Part shown: piece by piece, positions 41,295-49,853 of the stretch
Layout: every line of letters starts with the position of its first letter
Numbering within the stretch: the stretch's first letter is position 1
Assembly: GCF_003053565.1 (NCBI RefSeq)
Contig: NZ_QAXS01000008.1
Location: forward strand, 40,770 to 104,769
From: Halanaerobium saccharolyticum
Lineage (GTDB): Bacteria > Bacillota > Halanaerobiia > Halanaerobiales > Halanaerobiaceae
Length of the DNA stretch: 64,000 nt
Reading direction: 5' to 3'
Notes under the pieces: generated by a model
What the model saw: only the letters and a program-made list of their open reading frames with translations
The model's database searches: none
Told to the model about the DNA's origin: nothing
Made by a program: the position numbers and the translations under genes

Positions 41295-42419
41295 TTACTT
41301 AACTGAAATCTTATCCTGCCAGCGGTTAAATTTTCCGTCATCAATTCCATCAACATTTTTTATTTCTTCAATCTGAGTAAAGCCGCCATTATTCTGACGG
41401 TAGTCAATAATTTTTTCTGCTGTTGCCGGGCCAATACCCCAGAGCTGATCTAAATCAGCTTTGCTGGCAGTATTGATATTAATTAGATTATTATTTTTTT
41501 TAGCGGCTGCTGCTTCGACTGGCTTGGTTTTTGATTCAGTTCTATTAAGGTTTTGCTCCCAACTCTGGTCCACCTTAACTGCGTAATTTTTTCCATCAGC
41601 TGTGACTACAATATTACCATTTAAATCATTTCTGTAAACTCTGGCTCCCTGATTTTGATAAAGTTTAGTAACTTCTGCAGCCGGATGACCGTAGTGATTA
41701 TCAGCTCCAACCTGAATAACGGCCAGTTCGGGGCTTAAACTTTTAACAAAGCTGCTGGAACTTGAAGTTTTGCTGCCGTGGTGGGGAACCTTGATCAGAG
41801 CAACATTGAGCTCAGGATTTTCCTGCAGCAAATCTTTTTCTACTTCTTTTTCAATATCTCCGGTAAAAAGAAACTTTTGCTCTCCATATTCAAGCAGAAA
41901 GACAAGAGAAGAGTTATTTAGGTCATAATTATCTACCGGCCCTTTGGGATGGAGAAAGGAAATTCTGCTGCTGCCGATTTCAAACTCATCTCCCCGGCGG
42001 GGTGTTTTAAAATCAATATTTTCCTGATCAATTTTGATCAAATAATTCTCATAAGTTTTAGAGCTGTGGATTTTTCCGCTGTCCAGCACAATTCCAACTT
42101 CAAAGCTGTTAATAATATCTACCAGGCCACCAATGTGATCGGCATGGGGGTGGGTGCTGATAATATAATCGAGCCTTTTAACTTCCTGTTTTTTAAGGTA
42201 ATCAATTATCCTGGCAGCTATGCTGTTGGCTCGATCTCCACCATCGACCAGAATATTTTTTCCCCCGCCTGCTTCAATTAAGATCGCATCTCCCTGGCCG
42301 ACATCGATAAAATGAATCTTTAAATTTTGAGCCGTAGAATTTAAGCTAAAGAGCGTAAGAAAGAGAATAATTAAGATTAGCAGTGCTGTTTTCTTTTTAG
42401 TGAGTTTAAAATTAAACAT
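41295..42419 (-). CDS. ComEC-like metallo-beta-lactamase protein with C-terminal helix-hairpin-helix domain
   Basis: A 374-residue exported or membrane-anchored protein. A hydrophobic segment (residues 10-30) is followed by a ComEC/Rec2-type metallo-beta-lactamase domain (HFIDVGQGDAILIE, STHPHADHIGG, LFTGDIE, KVPHHGSKTS) and a ComEA-like helix-hairpin-helix pair at the C-terminus (NINTASKADLDQLWGIGPATA). The ComEC channel part is absent, so it is not a DNA-uptake pore; an extracytoplasmic nuclease acting on DNA is plausible. ATG 42419 is 8 nt after AAAGGA. DUF3006 follows on the same transcript. Confidence 0.88.
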   Translation of the reverse strand: MFNFKLTKKKTALLILIILFLTLFSLNSTAQNLKIHFIDVGQGDAILIEAGGGKNILVDGGDRANSIAARIIDYLKKQEVKRLDYIISTHPHADHIGGLVDIINSFEVGIVLDSGKIHSSKTYENYLIKIDQENIDFKTPRRGDEFEIGSSRISFLHPKGPVDNYDLNNSSLVFLLEYGEQKFLFTGDIEKEVEKDLLQENPELNVALIKVPHHGSKTSSSSSFVKSLSPELAVIQVGADNHYGHPAAEVTKLYQNQGARVYRNDLNGNIVVTADGKNYAVKVDQSWEQNLNRTESKTKPVEAAAAKKNNNLININTASKADLDQLWGIGPATAEKIIDYRQNNGGFTQIEEIKNVDGIDDGKFNRWQDKISVK

Positions 42420-42568
42420 ATTAAAAATCCTTTCCAATAAAATTGCTTTCTTAGAATATAATTTCTAGATTTTAACTAAAAATCCTTTTTTCTCAATTGA
42501 AAAAGCCGTTTAAGCAATGTATACTTATACTAAGTAGATAATAATGATTTAAATTGAGGTGAATTAAG

Positions 42569-43387
42569 TTGGCTAAAAATCTAGAGATTACTATTTTAGC
42601 AGAAAATACAGTTGAAAAGAGAAAATTACTGGCTGAACACGGCCTCTCATTTTATTTTAAATATAACGGAAAAGAGTATCTTTTTGATACCGGTCAGGGC
42701 AAGGTCCTGTTTTCAAATGCCAAAAAAATGGGAATAGATTTAGAAAAAATTGATACAGTTTTTTTAAGTCACGGTCATGATGACCATACAGGTGGTTTAA
42801 AGAAACTGCTGGAAATTAATTCTCAAGTCAGGGTTTTTGCTCACAGCGAAATTTTTCTGCCGAAATATAAAAAGGTAGAATCAGAGCTCGAGTTTATTGG
42901 GACAGAGCTTGTAGAATCTGAAATCAAAAATTTTGAGGCAGCTGAAACTGCAATTGCAGCAGCGGCTGGTATTTATAATACGGGCGAAATTCCAGCAAGA
43001 CGAAAGACTTATCTTAATCCCAGATATGTCGTTAAAAGAGAAGGGAAAGAAATTACTGATCCCTTTAATGATGACACTTCTTTATATATTGAAACAGAAA
43101 GTGGGATTGTAATTCTGCTGGGCTGCAGTCATAAGGGTGTAAAAAATATAATAAATGAAATTAAAGCTGAAATTGGAGATAGAAAAATTGCTGCCATTTT
43201 AGGTGGAATGCATCTTAAGCGTGCCAGCAGAGAAAGTATAGCAGATTTGATCGACTATTTTAAGGAAATTGATTTTGAGCTTCTGGCGCCAGTGCACTGT
43301 ACCGGGCGTGAGGCAGCTGTGAAATTTAAAGAAGCCTTTGGTGAGCGAGTTAAGCTGGCTTCTGTGGGTGATAGATTTGAATTTTAA
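42569..43387 (+). CDS. MBL-fold metallohydrolase (dihydropterin-type)
   Basis: A 272-residue soluble metallo-beta-lactamase-fold protein. The metal motif is LSHGHDDHTGG; LFDTGQGKVLFSNA precedes it, and GCSHKGVKNII, LGGMHLKRAS and LAPVHCTGREA follow. This arrangement matches the family of the methanopterin-related 7,8-dihydropterin synthase MptA-like MBL proteins, whose bacterial role is unclear. The start is TTG 42569, 8 nt after GAGGTG. The FadR-type regulator gene follows after 18 nt and may be co-transcribed. Confidence 0.82.
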   Translation: MAKNLEITILAENTVEKRKLLAEHGLSFYFKYNGKEYLFDTGQGKVLFSNAKKMGIDLEKIDTVFLSHGHDDHTGGLKKLLEINSQVRVFAHSEIFLPKYKKVESELEFIGTELVESEIKNFEAAETAIAAAAGIYNTGEIPARRKTYLNPRYVVKREGKEITDPFNDDTSLYIETESGIVILLGCSHKGVKNIINEIKAEIGDRKIAAILGGMHLKRASRESIADLIDYFKEIDFELLAPVHCTGREAAVKFKEAFGERVKLASVGDRFEF

Positions 43388-43405
43388 TTTTCTGGAGGCA
43401 GGATA

Positions 43406-44116
43406 ATGGAATTTAAACAGATTAAAAATAATAAGGTTTATGAACAGATTATTGAACAGATAAGAGAATTGATTTATGAAGGAGAACTTAAAAAAGGTGA
43501 TAAACTGCCTTCTGAAAGGCAGCTAAAAAAAGATCTGGGTGTGAGTAGAGCTTCAATCAGGGAGGCCTTCAGCGCCCTGGAGATGATTGGTCTGATTGAA
43601 AGTAGGCCGGGAGAGGGAACATTTATCAGGGATTCTTTTGATGAAGATATATTTAATCCTCTTTCACTCATTTTACTTTTAAATGATAATGTAGCCGAAG
43701 AACTGCTGGAGTTGAGAAGAGTGCTGGAGATTGACTGTGTAAAACTGGCAGCAGAGCGAGCAACTGAAGCTGAAATTGAAGAACTGCATTCATATATTGA
43801 GAATCTGCTTTCCAGTTCAGGTTATGAAGAGGACAGCATTAAAGCAGATAAAATGTTTCATTATACTATTGCCAGGGCCAGTGGTAATAAGGTATTATTG
43901 TTTTTTATGCGGTCGATTTCGGAAGCGATGGACTTTCACATCAAAAATACCCGGACCAAGCTAGTTTCTAAGAAAGAGACAATGACAGATTTTGCCAGGC
44001 AGCATCAGCAAATTTTTAAGGCTCTCCAGGAACATGATCCCGAACAGGCTGCCGCAGAAATGAAAAATCATTTAGATTATGTAGAAAAACTAATCAATAA
44101 AGAAATCGAAGGCTAA
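43406..44116 (+). CDS. FadR/LldR-type GntR family transcriptional regulator
   Basis: A 236-residue GntR regulator. Residues 5-75 form the winged helix (KLPSERQLKKDLGVSRASIREAFSALEMIGLIESRPGEGTFI) and the rest is an FCD domain whose metal-site histidines are likely those of MFHYTIAR, RQHQQIF and MKNHLDYV. It lies just upstream of a lactate-use operon that has two TGGTCTGACCA-type operators, the site class bound by FadR-family proteins, so it is the probable lactate-responsive repressor. A terminator separates it from the operon. Confidence 0.88.
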   Translation: MEFKQIKNNKVYEQIIEQIRELIYEGELKKGDKLPSERQLKKDLGVSRASIREAFSALEMIGLIESRPGEGTFIRDSFDEDIFNPLSLILLLNDNVAEELLELRRVLEIDCVKLAAERATEAEIEELHSYIENLLSSSGYEEDSIKADKMFHYTIARASGNKVLLFFMRSISEAMDFHIKNTRTKLVSKKETMTDFARQHQQIFKALQEHDPEQAAAEMKNHLDYVEKLINKEIEG

Positions 44117-44188
44117 AAGACGCAGAAAGCAAAAAAAAACAATTAGTATAAATTGTAAATAAAATATAAAATTAGAATTAAATTCAAA

Positions 44189-44216
44189 AATCCGCTGTAA
44201 AAGGCGGGTTTTTTTG
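44189..44216 (+). terminator. Terminator after the FadR-type regulator gene
   Basis: AATCCGC pairs with GCGGGTT around a 7-8-nt loop, followed by TTTTTTT. Confidence 0.8.
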
Positions 44217-44510
44217 TCTTTAAATGTGAAATAATAGATTTAATCAGCTTAATCTGTTAAATTTTGAAAAATCAAAGTATTATTTAAGGCTTGTGAGTTA
44301 ATTTAAAGACTATGAGATAGTATTAGCTCATTAAAAATCTACAAATTAAGCTTTAACTCTTTTTTATAAACTATTTCAATTTTTGTGACAATTTAGAATA
44401 GTGCCAACTCCTGTCTGCAGGCACGCTTATAATTGTGAATTTTTTACTTATCAGACAATTAAAAAAAGTCCGAAATAGAGGCAGGGATAATGTTTTGAGT
44501 GTTGAAATAA

Positions 44511-44540
44511 TATAATAGAGTACTGATGGTCTGACCATCA
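44511..44540 (+). promoter_or_regulatory. Promoter and FadR-type operator 1 of the lactate operon
   Basis: TATAAT (44511-44516) is followed by the perfect palindrome TGATGGTCTGACCATCA (44524-44540), which covers the start point. The core TGGTCNGACCA is that of FadR-family operators. The same TAATAGAG-operator arrangement recurs before etfB. Confidence 0.8.
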
Positions 44541-44664
44541 AATAATCATTTATCTGGGGAGTTTGGAGGTGGAGAAAATTCGTGTAGTTGACAATTTCTA
44601 TTAGTTATCCTTCTTTGATATGGGGTGAAAATTTTAAATAGACAAATATTATAAGGAGGAATTT

Positions 44665-46335
44665 ATGTTAGCACTTTTAGCTGCTTTACCTATTATTATT
44701 GTTGGGATTTTAATGATTGGTTACATGTGGCCTGCAAGTAAGGCAATGCCCTTTGGCTGGCTCAGTGCTTTAATTATTGCTGGCGTGGGCTGGGGAATGC
44801 CTGTTAAATGGTTATCTGCGGCAACAATTGGGGGAGTAATCAATGCATTTGATATTTTACTTATAGTTTTTGGGGCTCTACTTATTTTACAGTTAATGAA
44901 AAAAAGTGGAGGAGTATATGGCATTTCTCATTCTATGACTTCAATTTCAGTCGATAGAAGAGTACAGGTAATAATTATTGCCTGGTTAATGGGCTCATTT
45001 TTTGAAGGAGCAGCAGGATTTGGAACACCTGCAGCAGTAGCAGCTCCGTTATTAGTTGGGATGGGTTTTCCACCTTTAATTGCAGCAACTTCTGCTTTAA
45101 TTGCAGATAGTGCCGCTGTTTCTTTTGGAGCGGTTGGAGTTCCTATCTGGGGTGGCTTTGCAGCTTTAGAGAATATCATTGAATTTCCAGTTCAGTCAAT
45201 GGGAGTAAGTATTGAATTTTCACAGTTTTTACACAATATCGGTGCTTTTACAGGACTCTTACATTTCTTAGTTGGTTCTTTTATACCGTTAGTTATTGTT
45301 TTACTGATGACCAAAATCGTCGATGGATCTTTTAAAAAGGGTTTTGAAGTTTTACCTTTAGCTTTATTTGGCGGCTTTGTATTTACAGTCTTTGAATTCG
45401 GAATCGCTTATTTTGTTGGTCCAGAACTTCCTTCTTTATTGGGAGCTTTAATAGCACTGCCTGTCTTTATCTTTGCGGTTTCCAAAGGCTTTCTGGTTCC
45501 AAAAGAAAAATGGGATTTCCCTTCCCACGACAAGTGGCATGAAGAATGGGAAGGTAAAATTAAAGCAGGTGAGCAGGATGTAGATGCAGCGCAAAAAGAA
45601 GTAGGTACATTTAAAGCCTGGTTACCATATGCTTTAATCGGCCTGATTTTATTAGTTGGTCGCCTGGAAATTTTCAACCTAACTCCACTACTCAGACAGT
45701 GGTCAATCGGCTGGACAAATATTTTTGGTACAGGTATTGGCAAAGTAATTCAGCCTTTATATAATCCAGGAGTCTTTCCCTTTATCTTTGTTGCTCTCTT
45801 AATTCCAACTTTACACGGACTGGACAGCAACAAGACTAAAGAAGCCTGGAAGGAAACATTTAAGATGATTCAGCCGGCTGCAATCGCTTTATTCTTTGCA
45901 TTAGGCATGGTTTATATTATGATGAATTCCGGTGGAGCAACTGGTGAACAGTCAATGTTACTGGTGATGGCAGAATTTGCCGCAGCAACTCTGGGCTCAA
46001 TCTGGTATCTGGTAGCTCCCCTAGTTGGTATTTTAGGAGCCTTTATTTCAGGAAGTAATACAACTTCTGATATTATGTTTGGTCCATTTCAGTATGGAAC
46101 AGCAGTGGCTTCGGGAACAGCAGTTACCCCAACACTTGCTCTGCAGGCACTTGGTGGAGCGGCAGGTAATATGATCTGTATTCACAACGTGGTGGCAGCT
46201 GCGACTACAGTTGGTCTTGTTGGAAAAGAGGGACTTATTATCCGGAAAAACTTACCGGTTGCACTATTCTATGGTTTAATTGCCGGGGCCTTAGCCTGGA
46301 TAATCACAATCTTCTTTATGCCGGGTATATTTTAG
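44665..46335 (+). CDS. lctP: L-lactate permease
   Basis: A 556-residue integral membrane protein of the LctP family with about 12-14 helices. Family landmarks are [37 protein letters not shown] and the C-terminal [13 protein letters not shown] and [16 protein letters not shown]. It imports lactate with protons or sodium. It is the first gene behind operator 1 and is followed by a partial hairpin and a second operator, so permease and catabolic genes can be set separately. Confidence 0.94.
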   Translation: MLALLAALPIIIVGILMIGYMWPASKAMPFGWLSALIIAGVGWGMPVKWLSAATIGGVINAFDILLIVFGALLILQLMKKSGGVYGISHSMTSISVDRRVQVIIIAWLMGSFFEGAAGFGTPAAVAAPLLVGMGFPPLIAATSALIADSAAVSFGAVGVPIWGGFAALENIIEFPVQSMGVSIEFSQFLHNIGAFTGLLHFLVGSFIPLVIVLLMTKIVDGSFKKGFEVLPLALFGGFVFTVFEFGIAYFVGPELPSLLGALIALPVFIFAVSKGFLVPKEKWDFPSHDKWHEEWEGKIKAGEQDVDAAQKEVGTFKAWLPYALIGLILLVGRLEIFNLTPLLRQWSIGWTNIFGTGIGKVIQPLYNPGVFPFIFVALLIPTLHGLDSNKTKEAWKETFKMIQPAAIALFFALGMVYIMMNSGGATGEQSMLLVMAEFAAATLGSIWYLVAPLVGILGAFISGSNTTSDIMFGPFQYGTAVASGTAVTPTLALQALGGAAGNMICIHNVVAAATTVGLVGKEGLIIRKNLPVALFYGLIAGALAWIITIFFMPGIF

Positions 46336-46346
46336 CTAAAATAAAG

Positions 46347-46379
46347 CACTGCTGGAGGGTCACTGACTCTTCAGTAGTG
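46347..46379 (+). terminator. Hairpin between lctP and etfB
   Basis: CACTGCTG (46347-46354) pairs with CAGTAGTG (46372-46379) with one G-U pair and an inner GAG/CTC. The following T-rich stretch is weak, so partial termination is likely. Confidence 0.55.
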
Positions 46380-46432
46380 TGATAAATTTTAATTTTGCGC
46401 AATTTCAAATTTTTTAGATGATTTTTTATTGA

Positions 46433-46457
46433 TCTAATAGAGACGGTCTGACCATCA
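46433..46457 (+). promoter_or_regulatory. Internal promoter and FadR-type operator 2 before etfB
   Basis: TCTAAT (46433-46438) is followed by AGACGGTCTGACCATCA (46441-46457). The right half and centre equal operator 1; the left half matches 6 of 8 bases. The sequence TAATAGAG precedes the operator region in both places. Confidence 0.7.
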
Positions 46458-46492
46458 AACCAAAATCAAAGTTTTACAGGGAGGTAAAGAAA

Positions 46493-47326
46493 TTGAATAT
46501 AGTTATTCCAATTAAACAGGTTCCAGAAACAAGTAATGTAAAAATGGATGAAGAGACAGGAACAATGAAACGCGACGGGGTAGAAAGTATTATTAATCCG
46601 CTCGACCTTTATGCAATTGAAACAGGTATTCAGTTAAAAGAAGAATATGGTGGTAAAATTACGGTGATTACAATGGGTCCTCCAAGTGCTGATAAAGCCT
46701 TAAAAGAAGCAATTGCGATGGGCTGTGATGATGGTATTTTACTTTCCGGGAGAGAGTTTGCCGGTTCAGACACCTGGGCCACCTCCTACGCCTTATCGGA
46801 AGCTATCAAGGAGATTGGAGATTACGATTTAATACTGGCCGGAGAAAGAGCAACAGATGGTGATACCGGACAGGTTGGTCCCGGTATAGCATCCTGGCTT
46901 GACCTCACCCTTTCGACCTATACCTCAAAGGTAGTCGATGTTAATTTAGTTGACGAAGAAGTTGATTACACCACCACTGAACAGGATTCAATTATTGTTG
47001 AGAGAATGGTAGAAGACGGCTACGAAAAGCTTCAGCTGCCGCTGCCTGCTTTACTGACAGTTGTTAAAGAAATTTCTTTCCCGCGCCTGCCTACTTTAAG
47101 AGGAAAGCAGCGCTCACGCAAAATTGAAATTCCGCAGTGGAATTTAGGAAACCTTGATCTGGATGAAGACTACCTCGGACTGCAGGGTTCACCGACCAGA
47201 GTGGTCAACATCGATCACCCTAAAGTTACCAGAGGTGGAACAGTTATCGATGTCAGAGAAGACGGCAATGTAGAAGCAGCTGTAGCTAAATTAATTGACT
47301 ACTTAAAATCAAAAGAATTGGTATAG
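46493..47326 (+). CDS. etfB: Electron transfer flavoprotein subunit beta (LctB type)
   Basis: A 277-residue EtfB. It shows IVIPIKQVPETSNVKMDEETG at the N-terminus and LILAGERATDGDTGQVGPGIASWL, where the nucleotide-binding loop lies. In bifurcating Etf proteins this subunit holds the second FAD. The start TTG follows GGGAGG. Gene order etfB-etfA-lactate dehydrogenase-racemase beside a lactate permease equals the lct operon of Acetobacterium woodii, where the complex drives lactate oxidation with NAD by consuming reduced ferredoxin. The same role is inferred here. Confidence 0.92.
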   Translation: MNIVIPIKQVPETSNVKMDEETGTMKRDGVESIINPLDLYAIETGIQLKEEYGGKITVITMGPPSADKALKEAIAMGCDDGILLSGREFAGSDTWATSYALSEAIKEIGDYDLILAGERATDGDTGQVGPGIASWLDLTLSTYTSKVVDVNLVDEEVDYTTTEQDSIIVERMVEDGYEKLQLPLPALLTVVKEISFPRLPTLRGKQRSRKIEIPQWNLGNLDLDEDYLGLQGSPTRVVNIDHPKVTRGGTVIDVREDGNVEAAVAKLIDYLKSKELV

Positions 47327-47338
47327 GAGGTTATATAA

Positions 47339-48337
47339 ATGGAGTATAATGGTGTATGGACTCTTGGAGAAGCAAGAGACGGAGAAATTAAAGAAGTATC
47401 ATTTGAGTTATTAAGCAGAGGACGCAAATTAGCAGATAAATTGGACGAAGAGCTGGTTTCATTAGTCATTGGAGATGGAATTACAGATGAGCAGGCAGAA
47501 GAATTGATTAAAAGTGGAGCCGATAAGGTCTATTTAATGAACGCTCCTGCTCTAAAAGATTTTATTGCTGAAAATTACAGTAATGTGATCGAAGATTTAA
47601 TTAAAGAATACAAGCCGGAGATTATTCTGGCAGCAGCAACCTCAATGGGTAGAACAGTTATGCCCTATATAGCGATTAAAACTAATGCCGGCCTAACAGC
47701 TGACTGTACAGAATTAGATATCGAAGAAGACACAGGTAACTTACTGCAGACCAGACCTGCTATCGGTGGAAATATTTTAGCTACAATTAAATCACCAAAC
47801 CACAGACCACAGATGGCAACAGTTAGACCTCATTCAACCAAACCGGCCGAAAAAGACGAAAGCCGCACCGGTGAGATAGTCCATCTTAAGCTTGACAGTT
47901 CACTCCTCGACGGCAGAGTTAAAAAGCTTGGCTTCCGCAAAAATGAAGGAGATGCGGTTAACATCCAGGATGCAGATGTAATTGCAGCTGGAGGTAAGGG
48001 AATGAAAAAAGGTGAAAACTTTGCCATGATCAGAGAGCTTGCCGGCTACTTTGACGGCGCTGTTGGGGCTTCCCGTGATGCAGTTGATAGAGACTGGATC
48101 AGCTACCCCTATCAGGTAGGTTTAAGTGGTAAAACAGTTACCCCTAAACTCTACTTTGCGATTGGTATTTCGGGAGCAATTCAGCACTTAGCCGGAATGA
48201 AGACCTCGGAAAATATTATTGCAATTAACGAAGACCCTGATGCAGATATCTTTATGGTCTCAGACTTCGGTATTGTAGGCGATTTATTTGAAATTGTACC
48301 TGAACTGAACAAGCAGCTGGCTGAGGAGGTAAAATAA
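47339..48337 (+). CDS. etfA: Electron transfer flavoprotein subunit alpha (LctC type)
   Basis: A 332-residue EtfA. The C-terminal FAD domain is intact: VGASRDAVDRDWISYPYQVG, SGKTVTPKLYFAIGISGAIQH and ISGAIQHLAGM followed by AINEDPDADIF. It has no N-terminal ferredoxin-like extension, which some bifurcating homologues carry. Its stop overlaps the start of the dehydrogenase gene by one base (TAATG). With EtfB it passes electrons between lactate dehydrogenase, NAD and ferredoxin (inference from operon type). Confidence 0.92.
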   Translation: MEYNGVWTLGEARDGEIKEVSFELLSRGRKLADKLDEELVSLVIGDGITDEQAEELIKSGADKVYLMNAPALKDFIAENYSNVIEDLIKEYKPEIILAAATSMGRTVMPYIAIKTNAGLTADCTELDIEEDTGNLLQTRPAIGGNILATIKSPNHRPQMATVRPHSTKPAEKDESRTGEIVHLKLDSSLLDGRVKKLGFRKNEGDAVNIQDADVIAAGGKGMKKGENFAMIRELAGYFDGAVGASRDAVDRDWISYPYQVGLSGKTVTPKLYFAIGISGAIQHLAGMKTSENIIAINEDPDADIFMVSDFGIVGDLFEIVPELNKQLAEEVK

Positions 48338-49758
48338 TGAAATATAATCCTGTAACTGAGGAAATTTTAGCAGAACTAAGAGAAATTGTGGGCGAGAAAA
48401 ATGTCCTAACTGATGAAGAAAAAATAGAAGCATATTCTCACGATGAAACACCGGCTGAGCAGTATGCTCATATGCCGGAAGTTGTACTGACTCCAAATAC
48501 TGCCGAAGAAATTGCAGCAGTAATGAAGCTTGCCAATAGAGAACTGATTCCGGTAACTCCATCTGGTGCCCGCAGTGGACTTTCCGGGGGAGCGATTCCA
48601 GAGCACGGTGGAATTGTAGTTTCAGTAGAAAATATGGATGAAGTTATAGAAATTGACTATGATAACCTGATGATGGTTCTAGAACCCGGTGTAGTAATGA
48701 ACAGTGTTAATGAAATGCTCGAGGAGAGCGGCCTCTTTTTTGCCGGTTATCCAATGAGTGTGGAAACCTGTTATCTCGGTGGTAATATTGCCGAAAATGC
48801 TGGTGGAGGTAAAGCTGTAAAATATGGTGTTACCGGCCGCTATATAATGGGGCTGGAGCTTGTAACTCCAACTGGAGATATTGTTCAGCTTGGCGGTAAG
48901 CGGGTTAAGGATGTAACCGGTTATGATATTAAACAGCTGATTGTTGGCTCAGAGGGTACTTTGGGGATTGTAACTAAAGCTACTATCAAGTTAATGCCTA
49001 AGCCAACTCAGCGGGTTGGACTTTTAGCCCTCTTTAAAGATGAGGAAACAGCCATTTCTACCGTACCAAAGATTATGACAGAAGGTGGAATTATTCCAAC
49101 CAGTATTGAATTTATGGATAAACTTTCTGTTAAGACTTCCTGTGACTATTTAAATGAGCATTTGCCCTATCAGGACGCAGGTGCTATGCTTTTAATAGAG
49201 GTTGATGGGATTAAAGAAGATGTGGTCAATAGTGACAGTGAGATAATCGGTGAGCTCTGTCTGGACAATGATGCAATCGAAGTTTATGTGGCAGATAACC
49301 ACACAACTCGTGAGCGGATCTGGAGTGTGCGCCGGAATATTGCTGAGGCTTTCAAAGTTGTCAGTCCTCATCAGAGTTTAGAGGATATTGTGGTGCCGAC
49401 TGCCAATATACCTAAACTAATGCCCTATCTTGATCAGATTTCTAAAAAATATGATATCCAGATTCCATGCTATGGTCATGCTGGTGATGGTAATTTACAC
49501 GCTACCCTGGTTAAAAACCCTGACCATTCAATGGAAGAATGGTATAAGATTGAAGAAGAGGCTTTAGTAGAATTATACGAAGCGACCAGAGATCTCGGCG
49601 GTACTTTAAGTGGAGAGCACGGAATCGGCTCCAAGCGTAAAAAGTATATGGAAATGATGATGAGCCCGGCTGAACTCAACTTAATGCGCGGCATCAAAAA
49701 GGCCTTTGACCCGAACAATATTATGAACCCAGGCAAGATTTTTGACATGGTTGATTAG
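48337..49758 (+). CDS. lctD: FAD-linked lactate dehydrogenase (GlcD/LctD family)
   Basis: A 473-residue FAD_binding_4/FAD-oxidase_C protein of the GlcD type. The PP-loop region reads VTPSGARSGLSGGAIPEHGGIVVS, then GGNIAENAGGGKAVKYGVTG and the C-terminal HAGDGNLH and SGEHGIGSKRKKYM, which hold FAD and substrate residues. The family oxidises D-lactate or glycolate; in the confurcating complex it pairs with EtfAB. It has no Fe-S domain of its own. It is fused by overlap to etfA and followed by larA, which would convert L- to D-lactate for it. Confidence 0.9.
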   Translation: MKYNPVTEEILAELREIVGEKNVLTDEEKIEAYSHDETPAEQYAHMPEVVLTPNTAEEIAAVMKLANRELIPVTPSGARSGLSGGAIPEHGGIVVSVENMDEVIEIDYDNLMMVLEPGVVMNSVNEMLEESGLFFAGYPMSVETCYLGGNIAENAGGGKAVKYGVTGRYIMGLELVTPTGDIVQLGGKRVKDVTGYDIKQLIVGSEGTLGIVTKATIKLMPKPTQRVGLLALFKDEETAISTVPKIMTEGGIIPTSIEFMDKLSVKTSCDYLNEHLPYQDAGAMLLIEVDGIKEDVVNSDSEIIGELCLDNDAIEVYVADNHTTRERIWSVRRNIAEAFKVVSPHQSLEDIVVPTANIPKLMPYLDQISKKYDIQIPCYGHAGDGNLHATLVKNPDHSMEEWYKIEEEALVELYEATRDLGGTLSGEHGIGSKRKKYMEMMMSPAELNLMRGIKKAFDPNNIMNPGKIFDMVD

Positions 49759-49775
49759 TTTAAGATAAATTTCAC

Positions 49776-49815
49776 TTGTACCGGGTACAATAACACGTTT
49801 TTGTACCCGGTACAA
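49776..49815. repeat. Palindromic repeat E6, between lctD and larA
   Basis: TTGTACCGGGTACAA (49776-49790) and TTGTACCCGGTACAA (49801-49815) are inverted arms 10 nt apart; each arm is itself almost palindromic. The left part TCACTTGTACC resembles the right arm of E5. It sits in the 95-nt gap inside the lactate operon. Confidence 0.8.
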
Positions 49816-49853
49816 ATAATTACGGTACCACATAAAAAGGAAGTGAATTTTAA

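Larger units (their letters stand above)
44117..44664 (+). other. 548-bp intergenic region before the lactate operon
   Basis: It contains the regulator's terminator, an AT-rich stretch with a small hairpin GTGCC/GGCAC at about 44401-44425, a TATAAT at 44511-44516, the operator at 44524-44540 and a leader of about 120 nt before lctP. I see no ORF, tRNA or known riboswitch in the leader; its length is unusual and could hide post-transcriptional control. Confidence 0.6.
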
